Part shown: in pieces, positions 1-11,115 of the stretch | How positions within the stretch are numbered: position 1 is the first letter of the stretch | Layout of the letters: each line of letters starts with the position of its first letter | Assembly: GCF_001044255.1 (NCBI RefSeq) | Contig: NZ_JYNX01000015.1 | Coordinates: 1 to 62,338 of the forward strand | DNA: 62,338 nt | Origin: Mycolicibacterium chubuense | GTDB taxonomy: Bacteria; Actinomycetota; Actinomycetes; Mycobacteriales; Mycobacteriaceae | Direction: 5' to 3' | Notes under the pieces: model-generated | The model's input: the letters and a program-made list of their open reading frames with translations, nothing else | Databases searched by the model: none | Told to the model about the DNA's origin: nothing | Program-made: the position numbers and the translations under genes

Positions 1-151
1 TGGCGTCGAGCACCGATTGCGTGCATCCGAGCGGGCGCCAGATCGGGCCGCGGTCTTACTCGCCATAGGGTCAAGCCTAGTCGCACTAGCCTCAGATGCA
101 CCATCTGCCACACAGGTCACAGATCGATATCGACCGGTGAACCCGTCGTCC

Positions 152-157
152 TACTGT
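152..157 (+). promoter_or_regulatory. Candidate -10 box, leaderless DUF2834 gene
   Basis: TACTGT matches TANNNT and ends 6 bases before the ATG at 164, the spacing expected when transcription starts at the start codon. No mapped start supports it. Confidence 0.4.
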
Positions 158-163
158 GCGGGG

Positions 164-616
164 ATGAACAGCACCGAGGGCGTCGCCGCCACACCGCTAC
201 CGGTATCGACCCGAGTCCTGTGCGGTTGCTACGCCGCGATCGCGCTCGCCGCACTGATCGCCACCTGGAGCCAGAACGTCGCCTATCTGGGCGATCCGGT
301 GCACTTCCTGAACGATTTCGTCGCCGACGTGTCGGCGACGCCCGGAGGTCGGTCGTTCTCCGCCGACCTCGCTCTTGTCTTTCTGTCCGCCGCGATCTTC
401 ATGGTCTCAGAGGCCCGTCGGCGCGGGATCAGGTTCGTCTGGGCATACATCGTGCTGGGCGCGCTGATCGCCATCAGCGTGACGTTCCCGCTGTTCCTCA
501 TCGCCCGCGAGTTGCGCATCGACCGGACAGCGTCGCAGCTGAGCGCGGTCGACGTCGCGGGTCTGGTGGCCGCGGCCGCGGCCATCGCCGGCCTGACGGT
601 GTGGATACTGGCCTGA
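164..616 (+). CDS. DUF2834-type integral membrane protein
   Basis: A 150-residue hydrophobic protein with four predicted membrane segments, at about residues 20-36, 63-82, 92-112 and 130-150. The pattern, with a short loop carrying NVAYLGDP after the first helix, resembles DUF2834 proteins, whose function is unknown. The frame stays open upstream to base 17 without a convincing start. The ATG at 164 is preferred because a TANNNT hexamer ends six bases before it and the hydrophobic core begins just after it. It is co-directional with the ABM gene at 691, with a gap of about 75 bases. The family call is from pattern recognition. Confidence 0.65.
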   Translation: MNSTEGVAATPLPVSTRVLCGCYAAIALAALIATWSQNVAYLGDPVHFLNDFVADVSATPGGRSFSADLALVFLSAAIFMVSEARRRGIRFVWAYIVLGALIAISVTFPLFLIARELRIDRTASQLSAVDVAGLVAAAAAIAGLTVWILA

Positions 617-690
617 CTCCCTCTGCTGGGTCCGCCGTAATAGGGTGGACACCTGTCCAGCTCACCGCCGAGACCGAGGAGCACGTCTAC

Positions 691-1005
691 ATGCCTGTCA
701 CCGTCGTCGCCACCATGACCGCCAAGCCCGAGTCTGTCGACACCGTCCGCGAGGCGTGTAAGCAGGCGATCGAGGCCGTGCACTCGGAGCCCGGTTGCGA
801 CCTCTACTCCCTGCACGAGGCCGACGGCACGTTCGTCTTCGTCGAGCAGTGGGCCGACGCCGGTGCGCTCAAGACCCACAGCAGTGCGCCGGCGGTGGCC
901 ACGCTGTTCGGCACGATCGGCGAGCACCTCGCCGGGGCGCCCGACATCAAGATGCTGAGCCCCGTGGTGGCGGGAGATCCGGCCAAAGGTGCGCTGCGGC
1001 CGTAA
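691..1005 (+). CDS. Antibiotic biosynthesis monooxygenase (ABM) domain protein
   Basis: A 104-residue single-domain protein. The start [14 protein letters not shown], a middle [11 protein letters not shown] and the later [16 protein letters not shown] are typical of the ABM/YgiN dimeric alpha-beta barrel. These small cytoplasmic proteins include quinol monooxygenases and heme-degrading enzymes, but this sequence does not reveal the substrate. A GAGGAG ribosome site lies about 10 bases before the ATG. It ends two bases before the SDR start, so the two are almost certainly co-transcribed. The M. tuberculosis neighbourhood (Rv2749-Rv2751) carries the same trio. Confidence 0.75.
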   Translation: MPVTVVATMTAKPESVDTVREACKQAIEAVHSEPGCDLYSLHEADGTFVFVEQWADAGALKTHSSAPAVATLFGTIGEHLAGAPDIKMLSPVVAGDPAKGALRP

Positions 1006-1007
1006 GC

Positions 1008-1826
1008 ATGGGTGAACTCACCGGCAAGGTCGCCTTCATCACCGGCGCGGCGCGCGGGCAGGGACGCGCGCACGCGGTGAAACTCGCCTCGGAGGGCGCG
1101 GACATCATCGCGCTCGACCTTTGCGCGCAGATCGAGTCGGTGCCCTATCCCCTGGCGACCCCCGACGACCTCGCGGAGACCGTGAAGCTCGTCGAGGAGA
1201 CGGGCGCGCGGATCCTGACGTACCAGGCCGACGTCCGCGACCGCGACGCGGTGAAGGCCGCCGTACGCGACGGCACCGAGAGGCTCGGCGAACGCCTCGA
1301 CATCGTGATCGCCAACGCGGGGATCGCCCCGATGGCGGCCGCCGAGGCCTGGCAGGACGTCATCGACGTGAACCTCACGGGCGTCTATCACACGATCGAC
1401 GTGGCGATGAAGCCCATGATCAAGTTCGGCAACGGCGGGGCGATCGTGCTGACCAGCTCCGTGGCGGGACTCGTCGGTATCGGCGCCCCGATGGCCGGTT
1501 CGGTCGGCTACGCCGCGGCCAAACACGGCATCGTCGGGCTGATGCGCGCCTATGCGAATTTCCTTGCCGCATACAGTATCCGGGTCAATTCCGTGCACCC
1601 GGCCGGCGTCAACACGCCGATGATCGACAACGACTTCACCCGATCCTGGCTCGACGGTCTGGCCCAGGCGAGCACGGGCGGCCCCGACATGGGCAATGCG
1701 CTCCCGGTGCAGGCTCTCGAGCCCGAAGACATCGCCAACGCGGTGTTCTGGCTGGTGTCCGATGCCGCGCGCTACGTCACCGGTGTCGCGCTGCCCGTCG
1801 ACGCGGGCTACGTCAACAAACGATGA
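1008..1826 (+). CDS. Mycofactocin-type short-chain dehydrogenase/reductase
   Basis: A 272-residue SDR. The nucleotide-binding motif TGAARGQG is at residues 12-19, NAG at 103-105, the catalytic Ser at 150-151, and Tyr168 and Lys172 in GYAAAKHG. Residues 37-65 hold the long insertion after beta-2 that marks the mycofactocin-associated SDR subfamily, whose members keep tightly bound NAD and oxidise alcohols with mycofactocin as electron acceptor. The substrate is unknown and no mycofactocin biosynthesis genes lie in this window. The stop overlaps the ATG of the next gene by four bases (ATGA), suggesting coupled translation. Confidence 0.85.
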   Translation: MGELTGKVAFITGAARGQGRAHAVKLASEGADIIALDLCAQIESVPYPLATPDDLAETVKLVEETGARILTYQADVRDRDAVKAAVRDGTERLGERLDIVIANAGIAPMAAAEAWQDVIDVNLTGVYHTIDVAMKPMIKFGNGGAIVLTSSVAGLVGIGAPMAGSVGYAAAKHGIVGLMRAYANFLAAYSIRVNSVHPAGVNTPMIDNDFTRSWLDGLAQASTGGPDMGNALPVQALEPEDIANAVFWLVSDAARYVTGVALPVDAGYVNKR

Positions 1827-2695
1827 CGCGCCGCAGCGCGGCCGCGCAGACCGCCGTCGGCCCGATGCTGATCGCGGCGGTCGAGCACCAGGAGCCACCG
1901 GAGCGTCGGCTGGTCGACGACGACCTGGCCGCGTCGTTCCTGCCGGCGCACCTGCGGGCGCTGGCCGCGCTGGCCCGGACCGAGGCGGTTCGCCGTGCCC
2001 TGATGGCCGGATCGGAGCGCCAGGGACCCGGCCTGTGGCCGAGCATCGCCTGCCGCAAACGGCTGATCGACGAGCGGCTGTCGGACCCGTTGAACGAGAC
2101 CGACGCCGTCGTGGTGCTCGGCGCCGGCCTGGACAGCCGCGGATGCCGGATCGCCCGGCACAGCGATCTGCCGGTCTTCGAGGTGGATCTGCCGAGCAAC
2201 GTGGCGCGCAAAGCCGACGCCCTGCGGCGCGCACTCGGCGGCACCCCGGCGTCGGTGCACCTGGTGCCGGCAGATTTCGAACGCGATGACCTGATGGGGG
2301 CGCTGCGCTCGGCGGGATACGACGACACGGCGCGCACGTTCTTCATCGCCGAGGGACTCCTGCAGTACCTGACGCCCGACGCGGTGACCGCCACACTGTC
2401 CCAGCTCGGCGGCGCCGCGACGGGCAGCCGGCTGGTGTTCACCTACATCCGGCAGGACTTCGTGGACGGCACCGACACCTACGGCGCCGACGCGGTGTAC
2501 CGGCGGTTCCGCGGGCGCCGCCCGGTGTGGCTGTCGGGTCTGGTCCCCGAGCGGCTGGGGGAATGGCTGGCCGAGCTCGGCTGGCGACTGGACGAACAGG
2601 CCGGACCCAGCTATTTCCGCGACCTCTACATCCGGCCCACGGGGCGTGCCCTGACGGCGTCGCCCATCGAGTGGACGGCGCTCGCCCACCGCTGA
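1823..2695 (+). CDS. Class I SAM-dependent methyltransferase (LCMT-like)
   Basis: A 290-residue protein with the SAM-binding motif [11 protein letters not shown] at residues 96-106, followed by an acidic loop (FEVDLP) and [11 protein letters not shown] near residue 175. These are hallmarks of the large actinobacterial methyltransferase family related to leucine carboxyl methyltransferases, most of which have unknown substrates. It is the last gene of the short rightward operon and starts inside the SDR stop codon. The neighbour beyond the stop converges on it from the other strand. Confidence 0.8.
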   Translation: MTRRSAAAQTAVGPMLIAAVEHQEPPERRLVDDDLAASFLPAHLRALAALARTEAVRRALMAGSERQGPGLWPSIACRKRLIDERLSDPLNETDAVVVLGAGLDSRGCRIARHSDLPVFEVDLPSNVARKADALRRALGGTPASVHLVPADFERDDLMGALRSAGYDDTARTFFIAEGLLQYLTPDAVTATLSQLGGAATGSRLVFTYIRQDFVDGTDTYGADAVYRRFRGRRPVWLSGLVPERLGEWLAELGWRLDEQAGPSYFRDLYIRPTGRALTASPIEWTALAHR

Positions 2696-2830
2696 CAACT
2701 GGTGTCGCCCACCCCATGCAGGTCCAAAAGTATTGACGGACAAGCACATTAATGACGGAGGATTTCTTCCCGGAGCCACTGTCGGCGCACCGCATAGTGT
2801 GCATTAATGAGGTACGGGCAACGCGCCGGC

Positions 2831-2854
2831 CATGGCTCGCGAGGGGTAGCCATG
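2831..2854. terminator. Hairpin between convergent genes, possible terminator
   Basis: A perfect 7-base inverted repeat, CATGGCT and AGCCATG, with a 10-base loop starts 23 bases beyond the rnj stop. There is no U-tract, which is usual for mycobacteria. It could end rnj transcription or the facing methyltransferase transcript. Confidence 0.35.
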
Positions 2855-2876
2855 ACCGGGCGGGCGCGCCGATCGG

Positions 2877-4553
2877 CTAGATCTCGATGACGGTGGGCAC
2901 GATCATCGGCTGACGACGGTAGGTCTCCCCCACCCATTTGCCGACCGTGCGCCGGACCGCCTGGGCGATGCGGCCGGGATCGGTGATGTTCTGCGAGGCC
3001 AGGCTGTCCAGCTCCGCCTCGACGCGGCGGGCGACCGGTTCGAGCGCCTTGGGGTCTTCGGAGAAGCCGCGTGACTGCAGGTGCGGCGGCGCTGCGGGCC
3101 GTCCGGTGCCACGGCGCAGCACCACGGTCACCGACACGAAACCAGACGTCAAGATGAGTCGCTCACCGAGCGTGGCGTCCCCGACATCCCCGGTGACCAG
3201 TCCGTCGACGAACATCTTGCCGACCGGCACCGCCCCGGCGATGCCGACCCGGCCCGCCGTCAGGTCGACACTGACCCCGTTCTCGGCGATGACGATGTTC
3301 TCCTCGGGCACACCCGTGCTCGCCGCCAGCGCGGCGTTGGCCCGCAGCATCCGCCAGGTGCCGTGCACCGGCATGACGTTGCGCGGCCGCACCCCGTTGT
3401 AGAGGAACAGCAGCTCTCCCGCGTACGCGTGTCCGGAAACATGCACGCGCGCTTGACGATTGGTGACCACTCGGGCGCCGATCTTGGCCAGCGCGTCGAT
3501 CACGCCGTAGACCGCCTCCTCGTTGCCGGGGATCAGCGACGAGGACAGGATGATCAGGTCCCCGGCGGTCAGCGTGATGCTGCGGTGCTCGCCGCGCGAC
3601 ATGCGCGACAGTGCGGCCATCGGTTCGCCCTGGGTGCCGGTGGTGATGAGCACCACGCGGTCGGCCGGCATCATCTCCGCGGCGCCGATGTCGAGGATGT
3701 CGTCGTCGGCGACGGTGAGGTACCCGAGTTCGCGCGCGATGCCCATGTTGCGCACCATCGAGCGGCCGACGAACGACACTTTTCGACCCAGGGCCACCGC
3801 GGCGTCGATGATCTGCTGCACGCGGTCGACGTTGGAGGCGAAACAGGCCACGATGACCCGGCCCTGCGCACCGCGGATCAGGCGGTGCAGTGCGGGCCCG
3901 ATCTCGCTCTCCGAGGGGCCCACCCCGGGGATCTCGGCGTTGGTGGAGTCGCAGAGGAACAGGTCCACCCCGCTGTCACCGAGCCGCGACATCCCCGGCA
4001 GGTCGGTGGGCCGGCCGTCGAGCGGCAACTGATCGAGCTTGATGTCGCCGGTGTGCAGCACGGTGCCGGCGCCGGTGTGGATGCCGATGGCCAGGCAGCC
4101 GGGCACCGAGTGGTTCACCGCGAAGTACTCGCACTCGAACACGCCGTGTCGGGAGCTCTGCCCCTCGGCGACCTCGACGAGTGTCGGGGAGAGGCGGTGC
4201 TCGCGGCACTTCTCCTTGATCAGGGCGAGCGTGAACTTCGAGCCGACCACCGGGATGTCGGCGCGCAGCTTGAGCAGGAACGGGATCGCCCCGATGTGGT
4301 CTTCGTGGCCGTGGGTGACGACGAGCGCCTCCACGTCGTCGAGGCGACCCTCGAGGTGGCGCAGATCCGGGAGGATGAGATCGACACCCGGCTCGTCATG
4401 GGTGGGGAACAACACCCCGCAGTCGACGATCAGCAGCCGGCCGAGATGCTCGAAAACGGTCATGTTGCGGCCGATTTCGTTGATGCCGCCCAGCGCGGTC
4501 ACCCGCAGTGCGCCCGCGGCCAGCGGCCCCGGGGCGACGAGTTCTGTTTCCAC
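2877..4553 (-). CDS. rnj: Ribonuclease J
   Basis: A 558-residue metallo-beta-lactamase/beta-CASP RNase acting in cytoplasmic RNA decay and rRNA maturation, with both 5' exonuclease and endonuclease activity known for the family. The zinc motif HGHEDH is at residues 81-86. The N-terminal LGGINEIGRNM, the CDSTNAE segment, and the C-terminal RNase J domain with RRTVGKWVG near the end all fit. Length matches bacterial RNase J. The start is GTG. It follows dapA after 11 bases in the thyX-dapA-rnj operon, as in M. tuberculosis (Rv2754c-Rv2752c). Confidence 0.95.
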   Translation of the reverse strand: METELVAPGPLAAGALRVTALGGINEIGRNMTVFEHLGRLLIVDCGVLFPTHDEPGVDLILPDLRHLEGRLDDVEALVVTHGHEDHIGAIPFLLKLRADIPVVGSKFTLALIKEKCREHRLSPTLVEVAEGQSSRHGVFECEYFAVNHSVPGCLAIGIHTGAGTVLHTGDIKLDQLPLDGRPTDLPGMSRLGDSGVDLFLCDSTNAEIPGVGPSESEIGPALHRLIRGAQGRVIVACFASNVDRVQQIIDAAVALGRKVSFVGRSMVRNMGIARELGYLTVADDDILDIGAAEMMPADRVVLITTGTQGEPMAALSRMSRGEHRSITLTAGDLIILSSSLIPGNEEAVYGVIDALAKIGARVVTNRQARVHVSGHAYAGELLFLYNGVRPRNVMPVHGTWRMLRANAALAASTGVPEENIVIAENGVSVDLTAGRVGIAGAVPVGKMFVDGLVTGDVGDATLGERLILTSGFVSVTVVLRRGTGRPAAPPHLQSRGFSEDPKALEPVARRVEAELDSLASQNITDPGRIAQAVRRTVGKWVGETYRRQPMIVPTVIEI

Positions 4554-4564
4554 GGACGGTCCCG

Positions 4565-6245
<1,681 letters not shown>

Positions 6246-6251
6246 CGGCGA

Positions 6252-6257
6252 AGCCTA
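6252..6257 (-). promoter_or_regulatory. Candidate -10 box, leaderless thyX operon
   Basis: On the minus strand TAGGCT ends six bases before the thyX GTG. It is probably the promoter of thyX-dapA-rnj. Confidence 0.45.
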
Positions 6258-6264
6258 ACCGAGC

Positions 6265-7029
6265 TCAGTCGGTGAGCACCCCGGCCCGGCGCAGGGCCGC
6301 GGAGATGAGCTCGAAGTCGATCGCGACGTGGGCCCGGGCGATCTCGTCGGCGTCGTCGGGCCGTCGGTGTTCGATCGCGTCCACCAGCAGCTCGTGGTCG
6401 CGCAGCGCACGCAACTCCATCGCGCGCATCGTCGAGGGCTCCCCCCAGGGATGCACCGGGGCGCCGACGCTGACGGACGCCTCCAGATCGACGAGCACCT
6501 GCTTGAGCACCGCGTTGTGGGCGGCTTCCATGATCGCCACGTGCAGGCGGCTGTCGGCCTGCTGAGCCGACTCGCCCGATGCGGCGCGGCGGTAGTCCTC
6601 CAGGCAGCCCCGCAGTATCGCCACGTCGGCCTCGGTGCGGGCCTCGGCCGCCGCGCGGCACACCGCCCCGTGCAGCCGGCAGATCGCGTCGCACCGGTCA
6701 CGCAGCTCTTCGAGGCGGATGCTCAACGTGCGCCCGAGGGCGCCGGCGACCGAGTCGGGCCACTGCTCGCGCACGTAGGACCCGCCGCCGCGGCCCCGGC
6801 GGGTCTCCAGCACGCCGCGTTCCACCAGGCGTGCGAGCGCGGCTCGGACCGTCATCCGGCCCACGCCGAGCGCCTCGGCGAGTTCGCGTTCGACGGGCAG
6901 CCGCGCACCGGGCAGGTACTCGCCGACCGCGATCGCCGTGATCAGCCGATCGGTGATCTCGTCGACGCGCGTCGGGGAGTCCAGCTGCCGGGACAGCACT
7001 CCCGGCTTCGCCGGCGATCCACTGGCCAT
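6265..7029 (-). CDS. GntR-family (FadR/FCD) transcriptional regulator
   Basis: A 254-residue regulator. The N-terminal winged helix-turn-helix spans about residues 20-88, with LPVERELAEALGVGRMTVRAALARL as recognition core (positions 44-68) and the wing RRGRGGGSYVR. The C-terminal half is a helical FCD ligand domain carrying the metal-ligand-type histidines DSRLHVAIMEAAHN and HELLVDAI. FCD domains usually sense small carboxylic acids. It is divergent from the hydrolase-permease pair with 95 bases between, which contain a palindromic site, so it most likely controls those genes and itself. Confidence 0.88.
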   Translation of the reverse strand: MASGSPAKPGVLSRQLDSPTRVDEITDRLITAIAVGEYLPGARLPVERELAEALGVGRMTVRAALARLVERGVLETRRGRGGGSYVREQWPDSVAGALGRTLSIRLEELRDRCDAICRLHGAVCRAAAEARTEADVAILRGCLEDYRRAASGESAQQADSRLHVAIMEAAHNAVLKQVLVDLEASVSVGAPVHPWGEPSTMRAMELRALRDHELLVDAIEHRRPDDADEIARAHVAIDFELISAALRRAGVLTD

Positions 7030-7088
7030 GAGCGCTATCCAATCCTTCCGGTGTCAACGTCAGGTTAATTCGGCTCGATGGTGCCTAA

Positions 7089-7101
7089 ATGGTATTGCCA
7101 T
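7089..7101. promoter_or_regulatory. Candidate GntR operator
   Basis: ATGGTATTGCCAT is an imperfect palindrome (five of six base pairs around the central T, counting outer ATGG/CCAT) in the divergent GntR/hydrolase region. It resembles the TNGTNNNACNA type used by FadR-subfamily regulators. Inferred only from position and symmetry. Confidence 0.4.
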
Positions 7102-7124
7102 GAGACCTTTCCGGGGCGAAGCTG

Positions 7125-8048
7125 GTGAGCGTGCCTGTCGAGACGCTGTCCGTGCCGTTCCGTGACTACGCCACCTGGGTCAAGATCACCTCTCCCGAGC
7201 GTCCCGCGCCCGCTGCGCTGCCGCTGATCGTGCTGCACGGCGGTCCGGGTATGGCCCACAACTACGTCGCCAACATCGCCGGCCTGGCCGACGAGACCGG
7301 ACGTACGGTGATCCATTACGACCAGGTCGGGTGCGGGCAGAGTACGCACCTGCCGGACGCGCCCGCGGACTTCTGGACCCCGGACCTGTTCGTCGACGAA
7401 TTCCACACGGTCCGAACCACTCTCGGTATCGAGCACTACCACCTGCTCGGGCAGTCGTGGGGCGGGATGCTCGGCGCAGAGATCGCGGTGCGCCGGCCTG
7501 CCGGCGTGGCGTCGCTGGCCATCTGCAACTCTCCCGCATCGATGGAGCTGTGGGTGGCCGGAGCCGCCGAACTGCGGGCTCAGCTCCCTTCGAAGACACG
7601 CGACGCGCTGGACCGCCACGAAGCCTCGGGCACCGTCACCGACCCCGAGTATCTCGAGGCGACCGGGGAGTTCTATCGCCGCCACGTCTGCCGGGTGCAG
7701 CCCACCCCGCAGGACTTCCTCGACAGCGAGGCCCAGATGGAGGCCGAACCGACGGTGTACCACACCATGAACGGCCCCAACGAGTTCCACGTGATCGGCA
7801 CGCTACGGGACTGGACGATCATCGACCGGTTGGACGCCGTCGAGGTCCCGACCCTGGTGGTCGCGGGTGAGTTCGACGAAGCCACGCCCGCCACCTGGCA
7901 GCCCTATGCGGAGCACATCCCCGGGGCCCGTAGCCACGTCTTCGCCGACACCAGCCACTGCACGCATCTCGAGAAGCCCGAGGAGTTCCGCGCCGTCATC
8001 GGGGCATTCCTCTCCGCACACGATCCGGCCGACGCCGCCCGGAACTGA
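7125..8048 (+). CDS. Proline iminopeptidase-like alpha/beta hydrolase (S33)
   Basis: A 307-residue alpha/beta hydrolase. The oxyanion motif HGGPG lies near residue 39, the nucleophile elbow GQSWGG near 105, an acid in VAGEFDEATP near 250 and a C-terminal His in SHCTHLEKPE. The HGGPG plus GQSWGG pair identifies proline iminopeptidases and L-amino acid amidases, which release N-terminal residues or hydrolyse amino acid amides in the cytoplasm. An amino acid permease starts 22 bases downstream, supporting a peptide/amino acid uptake and use module. The start is GTG; a second in-frame GTG lies two codons on. Confidence 0.82.
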   Translation: MSVPVETLSVPFRDYATWVKITSPERPAPAALPLIVLHGGPGMAHNYVANIAGLADETGRTVIHYDQVGCGQSTHLPDAPADFWTPDLFVDEFHTVRTTLGIEHYHLLGQSWGGMLGAEIAVRRPAGVASLAICNSPASMELWVAGAAELRAQLPSKTRDALDRHEASGTVTDPEYLEATGEFYRRHVCRVQPTPQDFLDSEAQMEAEPTVYHTMNGPNEFHVIGTLRDWTIIDRLDAVEVPTLVVAGEFDEATPATWQPYAEHIPGARSHVFADTSHCTHLEKPEEFRAVIGAFLSAHDPADAARN

Positions 8049-8070
8049 CCCGCCGTCACGAGGACAGACC

Positions 8071-9480
8071 ATGACCGACCCAGACCGCTCCGCCAGCGCT
8101 ACGCACACGCTCGAATCCTTCGGCTACAAACAGGAACTGCACCGCTCGGTGTCGACGTTCGACCTGCTGGTCTACGGGCTGGTGTTCATGGTGCCCATCG
8201 CGCCGTGGGCGATCTTCGGCACCGTGTACAACAGCTCGGCCGGCATGGTGCCGCTGGTCTATGTGATCGGCCTGATCGCGATGATCTTCACCGCGCTCGC
8301 CTACTCGCAGATGGCCAAGTCGTTCCCGCTGGCGGGGTCGGTCTTCGCCTACGTCGGTCGCGGAATCCATCCGGGTGCAGGGTTTTTCGCCGGGTGGGCG
8401 ATGCTGCTGGACTACCTGCTGGTGCCGACGCTGCTGTACGTGTTCGCCGCCGAATCGATGATCGGCCTGTTCCCGGACACCCCGCGGTGGATGTGGGCGG
8501 TGCTGTTCGTGCTCGTCAACACCGCGATCAACCTTCTCGGCGTCGACTCGCTGAAGATGGCCAATCGGGTGTTCCTGGCGATCGAGCTGGTGTTCGTGGT
8601 GGTCTTCGTCGTCATCGCGGTCCGTGCGATCAGCGGGGCGAGCCTGCCCGACGTCGGCTGGAGCACCAGCCCGATCTGGAATCCCGAGACGGTCAGCGCG
8701 CCCCTGCTCGCCGCCGCCCTGTCGATCGCGGTGCTCAGCTTCCTGGGTTTCGACGGCATCTCCACGCTGGCCGAGGAGTCGACCGGCACCCGCAACCCGG
8801 CGGGCAAGGCCATGGTGGGCGCGCTGTTCATCGTCGCGTTCCTGTTCATCGTGCAGACCTGGCTGGCGAGCCTGCTGGCCGGCGGCCGTGAGGCGTTCCC
8901 CGACGACGAGGTGGGCAACGCGTTCTTCGAGTTGGTACGCGCCGCGTCGTCGACGGGCTGGATGAACGCGTTCTTCGTGGTCAATGTCCTCGCCGTCGGG
9001 TTCGCCAACGCGATGGCCGCCCAGGCGGCGACCAGCCGACTGCTGTTCTCGATGAGTCGCGACCGCCAGCTGCCCCATTTCCTGTCGAAGATCAGCTCCC
9101 GGCAGGTCCCGATCGCGGCCATCCTGACGGTCAGCGCGCTGTCGATCGTGCTGGTGTTGTTCTTCGTCGGCCAGATCGGCCTGATCTCGTCGCTGGTGAA
9201 CTTCGGGGCGCTGTTCGCGTTCTGCCTGCTGCACATCTCGGTGGCGTGGTACTACCTGGGGCGCAAGAAGTCCAAGAACTACCTGCTCCATTTGGTGGTG
9301 CCGGCGCTGGGATTCGTGATCATCGCCTACGTGCTGATCAACGCCGACTCGCTGGCCAAGATCGGCGGCATCGTGTGGCTGGCGATCGGCACGGTCGTCT
9401 ACATCGTCAACCGGGTGCGCGGCGTCACCGCAGGGCCGTCGCCAGATCACGCGGCAGCTGTCCCCGCGAGCCGACCGTGA
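8071..9480 (+). CDS. APC-family amino acid permease
   Basis: A 469-residue membrane transporter with about 12 hydrophobic segments. The first one (FDLLVYGLVFMVPIAPWAIF, residues 29-48) and the stretch SFLGFDGISTLAEESTGTRN belong to the amino acid-polyamine-organocation superfamily. The specificity cannot be read from sequence. It forms an operon with the S33 hydrolase and lies opposite the GntR gene. Its 3' end overlaps the end of the convergent YcaQ-like gene by 56 bases. Confidence 0.88.
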   Translation: MTDPDRSASATHTLESFGYKQELHRSVSTFDLLVYGLVFMVPIAPWAIFGTVYNSSAGMVPLVYVIGLIAMIFTALAYSQMAKSFPLAGSVFAYVGRGIHPGAGFFAGWAMLLDYLLVPTLLYVFAAESMIGLFPDTPRWMWAVLFVLVNTAINLLGVDSLKMANRVFLAIELVFVVVFVVIAVRAISGASLPDVGWSTSPIWNPETVSAPLLAAALSIAVLSFLGFDGISTLAEESTGTRNPAGKAMVGALFIVAFLFIVQTWLASLLAGGREAFPDDEVGNAFFELVRAASSTGWMNAFFVVNVLAVGFANAMAAQAATSRLLFSMSRDRQLPHFLSKISSRQVPIAAILTVSALSIVLVLFFVGQIGLISSLVNFGALFAFCLLHISVAWYYLGRKKSKNYLLHLVVPALGFVIIAYVLINADSLAKIGGIVWLAIGTVVYIVNRVRGVTAGPSPDHAAAVPASRP

Positions 9481-10633
9481 CGTCACCCAACCCGAGCCAG
9501 CCCGCCATCGACGTCAGTTCCGCGGCAAGCGGTTCGGCGATCCGGGCGGGCTCCTCGCCGGGTTCGCAGAATGCGCCGGCCACATGGAGGGCACCGGCGG
9601 CCCGGTCAGCCTTGAGGTCCACCCGCCCGACCAGCCGGCCGTCCACCAGGAACGGCCACACGTAGTAGCCGAACCGCCGCTTGGGCGCCGGCGTGTAGAT
9701 CTCGATGCGGTAGTGGAAGCCGAAGAGCCGTTCGACCCGGGGCCGGAAGAAGATCAGCGGGTCGAACGGGCACAGCAGCGCGGTGCCCCGGTCGCGGCGC
9801 GGCACGGTCTGCCCGGCGCGCAGGTAGCCCGGCGCGGTCCAGCCGTCCACCTGGACCGGCTCGATCTCGCCGGCAGCCACCAGGTCGGCGATCGCCGGTT
9901 TGACCTGCCGGGCACCGAGCCGGAAGTAGTCGCGCAGATCGGCCTCGGTGGCCACCCCCAGCGCGGTGGCGGCCCGCAGCGTGAGCTCGCGGACGGCCTG
10001 CTGCTCGTCGACGTGTCGCGCCACGACCTCCGGGGGTAGCACCCGTTCGGTGAGGTCGTAGTGCCGCGCGAACCCGATGCGGGTCGCGGTGGTCAGCACG
10101 CCCGCCGACCACAGCGCCTCGGCCACCCATTTGGTGTCGCTGCGGTCCCACCACGGACCTTTGCGCCCGCGCGGTTCGGATTCCAGATGGGCCTCGATCT
10201 GCCCCGCGGTGGCCGGGCCGAGTTCGGCGACCGCGGCGACGATGTCCTCGGCGAGCTTGGCGTTGCGCTTGACGATCTCGGTCCCCCACCGGCCGTGCGA
10301 GTACTCGCGCATCCGCCACCGCATCAGCGGCCAGTCGTCGACGGCCATCAGGGCCGCCTCGTGCGCCCAGTACTCGACGAGCAGCCGGGGCGAGCGCGCC
10401 GAGTGACTCCAGGCCGCCCGATCCAGAAGGTCGCGGTCGTAGGGGCCGAGCCGGCTGAACACCGGCGCGTAGTGGGCGCGCACCGACACCGACACCGAAT
10501 CGAGCTGCAGCACCTGGATCCGGGCGATCAGTCTCTTCAGGTGCGCGCGGGTGACCGGTCCTGCCGGCTTGGCGTCCGCGAAACCCTGGGCCGCCACCGC
10601 CACCCGCCGCGCCTGCGCAGCGGTGAGCCTCAT
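9425..10633 (-). CDS. YcaQ-like winged-helix protein (DNA glycosylase family)
   Basis: A 402-residue protein starting [18 protein letters not shown] and containing [22 protein letters not shown] and [17 protein letters not shown]. These are features of the winged helix DNA-binding/YcaQ-AlkX family, members of which unhook DNA interstrand crosslinks as DNA glycosylases. Catalysis by this actinobacterial branch is inferred. The ATG overlaps the dfrA stop by four bases, making it the third gene of thyA-dfrA-ycaQ-like. Its last 56 bases overlap the permease on the other strand. Confidence 0.75.
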   Translation of the reverse strand: MRLTAAQARRVAVAAQGFADAKPAGPVTRAHLKRLIARIQVLQLDSVSVSVRAHYAPVFSRLGPYDRDLLDRAAWSHSARSPRLLVEYWAHEAALMAVDDWPLMRWRMREYSHGRWGTEIVKRNAKLAEDIVAAVAELGPATAGQIEAHLESEPRGRKGPWWDRSDTKWVAEALWSAGVLTTATRIGFARHYDLTERVLPPEVVARHVDEQQAVRELTLRAATALGVATEADLRDYFRLGARQVKPAIADLVAAGEIEPVQVDGWTAPGYLRAGQTVPRRDRGTALLCPFDPLIFFRPRVERLFGFHYRIEIYTPAPKRRFGYYVWPFLVDGRLVGRVDLKADRAAGALHVAGAFCEPGEEPARIAEPLAAELTSMAGWLGLGDVTVGSRGQLPRDLATALR

Positions 10634-11115
10634 GCCCGTCGGTAGCTGTAAAACCGGTAGCGCAGCCCCGAGGAGCTGTCCTGCCAATCCCCTTCGGTCC
10701 CGATCCAGTCCCCGTCGAGGACCGGCGCCAGCGCATCGTCGTCTTCCCGGCGCAAGTCGATGTCGACCTCGGTCACCTCGCACCGTGTCGCGAGCGGCAG
10801 CGTCAGCCCGTAGATCTCCGACCCGCCGATCACCCAGGCGCCGTCGAGCGTCACGTCCTCGAGGCGCGTCACCGTCCGTGCTCCCTCAGCCATGTAGTCA
10901 GCATGACGGGTGAGTACGACATTCTCCCGGCCCGGCAGCGGCCGGAACTTCGCCGGGAGCGACTCCCAGGTCCGGCGCCCCATGATGACGGTGTGGCCCA
11001 TGGTGAGGTCCTTGAACCGCGCCATGTCCTCGGGCAGCCGCCAGGGAATGCCGTTGCCGCGGCCGATGACGCCGGAGGAGGACTGCGCCCAGATCAGGTT
11101 CAGGCTCTGGCTCAC
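10630..11115 (-). CDS. dfrA: Dihydrofolate reductase
   Basis: A 161-residue DHFR that regenerates tetrahydrofolate with NADPH after ThyA uses methylenetetrahydrofolate as reductant. Family motifs are [24 protein letters not shown] at residues 8-31 with the active-site acidic residue, the NADPH site [10 protein letters not shown] and [12 protein letters not shown] start overlapping the thyA stop by four bases. It is the target of antifolates in mycobacteria. Confidence 0.96.
   Translation of the reverse strand: MSQSLNLIWAQSSSGVIGRGNGIPWRLPEDMARFKDLTMGHTVIMGRRTWESLPAKFRPLPGRENVVLTRHADYMAEGARTVTRLEDVTLDGAWVIGGSEIYGLTLPLATRCEVTEVDIDLRREDDDALAPVLDGDWIGTEGDWQDSSSGLRYRFYSYRRA

Noticed and set aside
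17-163. N-terminal extension of the DUF2834 protein from a TTG at 17
   Set aside because: Low-complexity, hydrophilic lead with no similarity to the family; the ATG at 164 has a promoter element just before it.
2752-2880. A 42-codon frame between the methyltransferase and rnj
   Set aside because: No ribosome site, no recognisable features and it overlaps the proposed hairpin; kept only as a low-interest observation.
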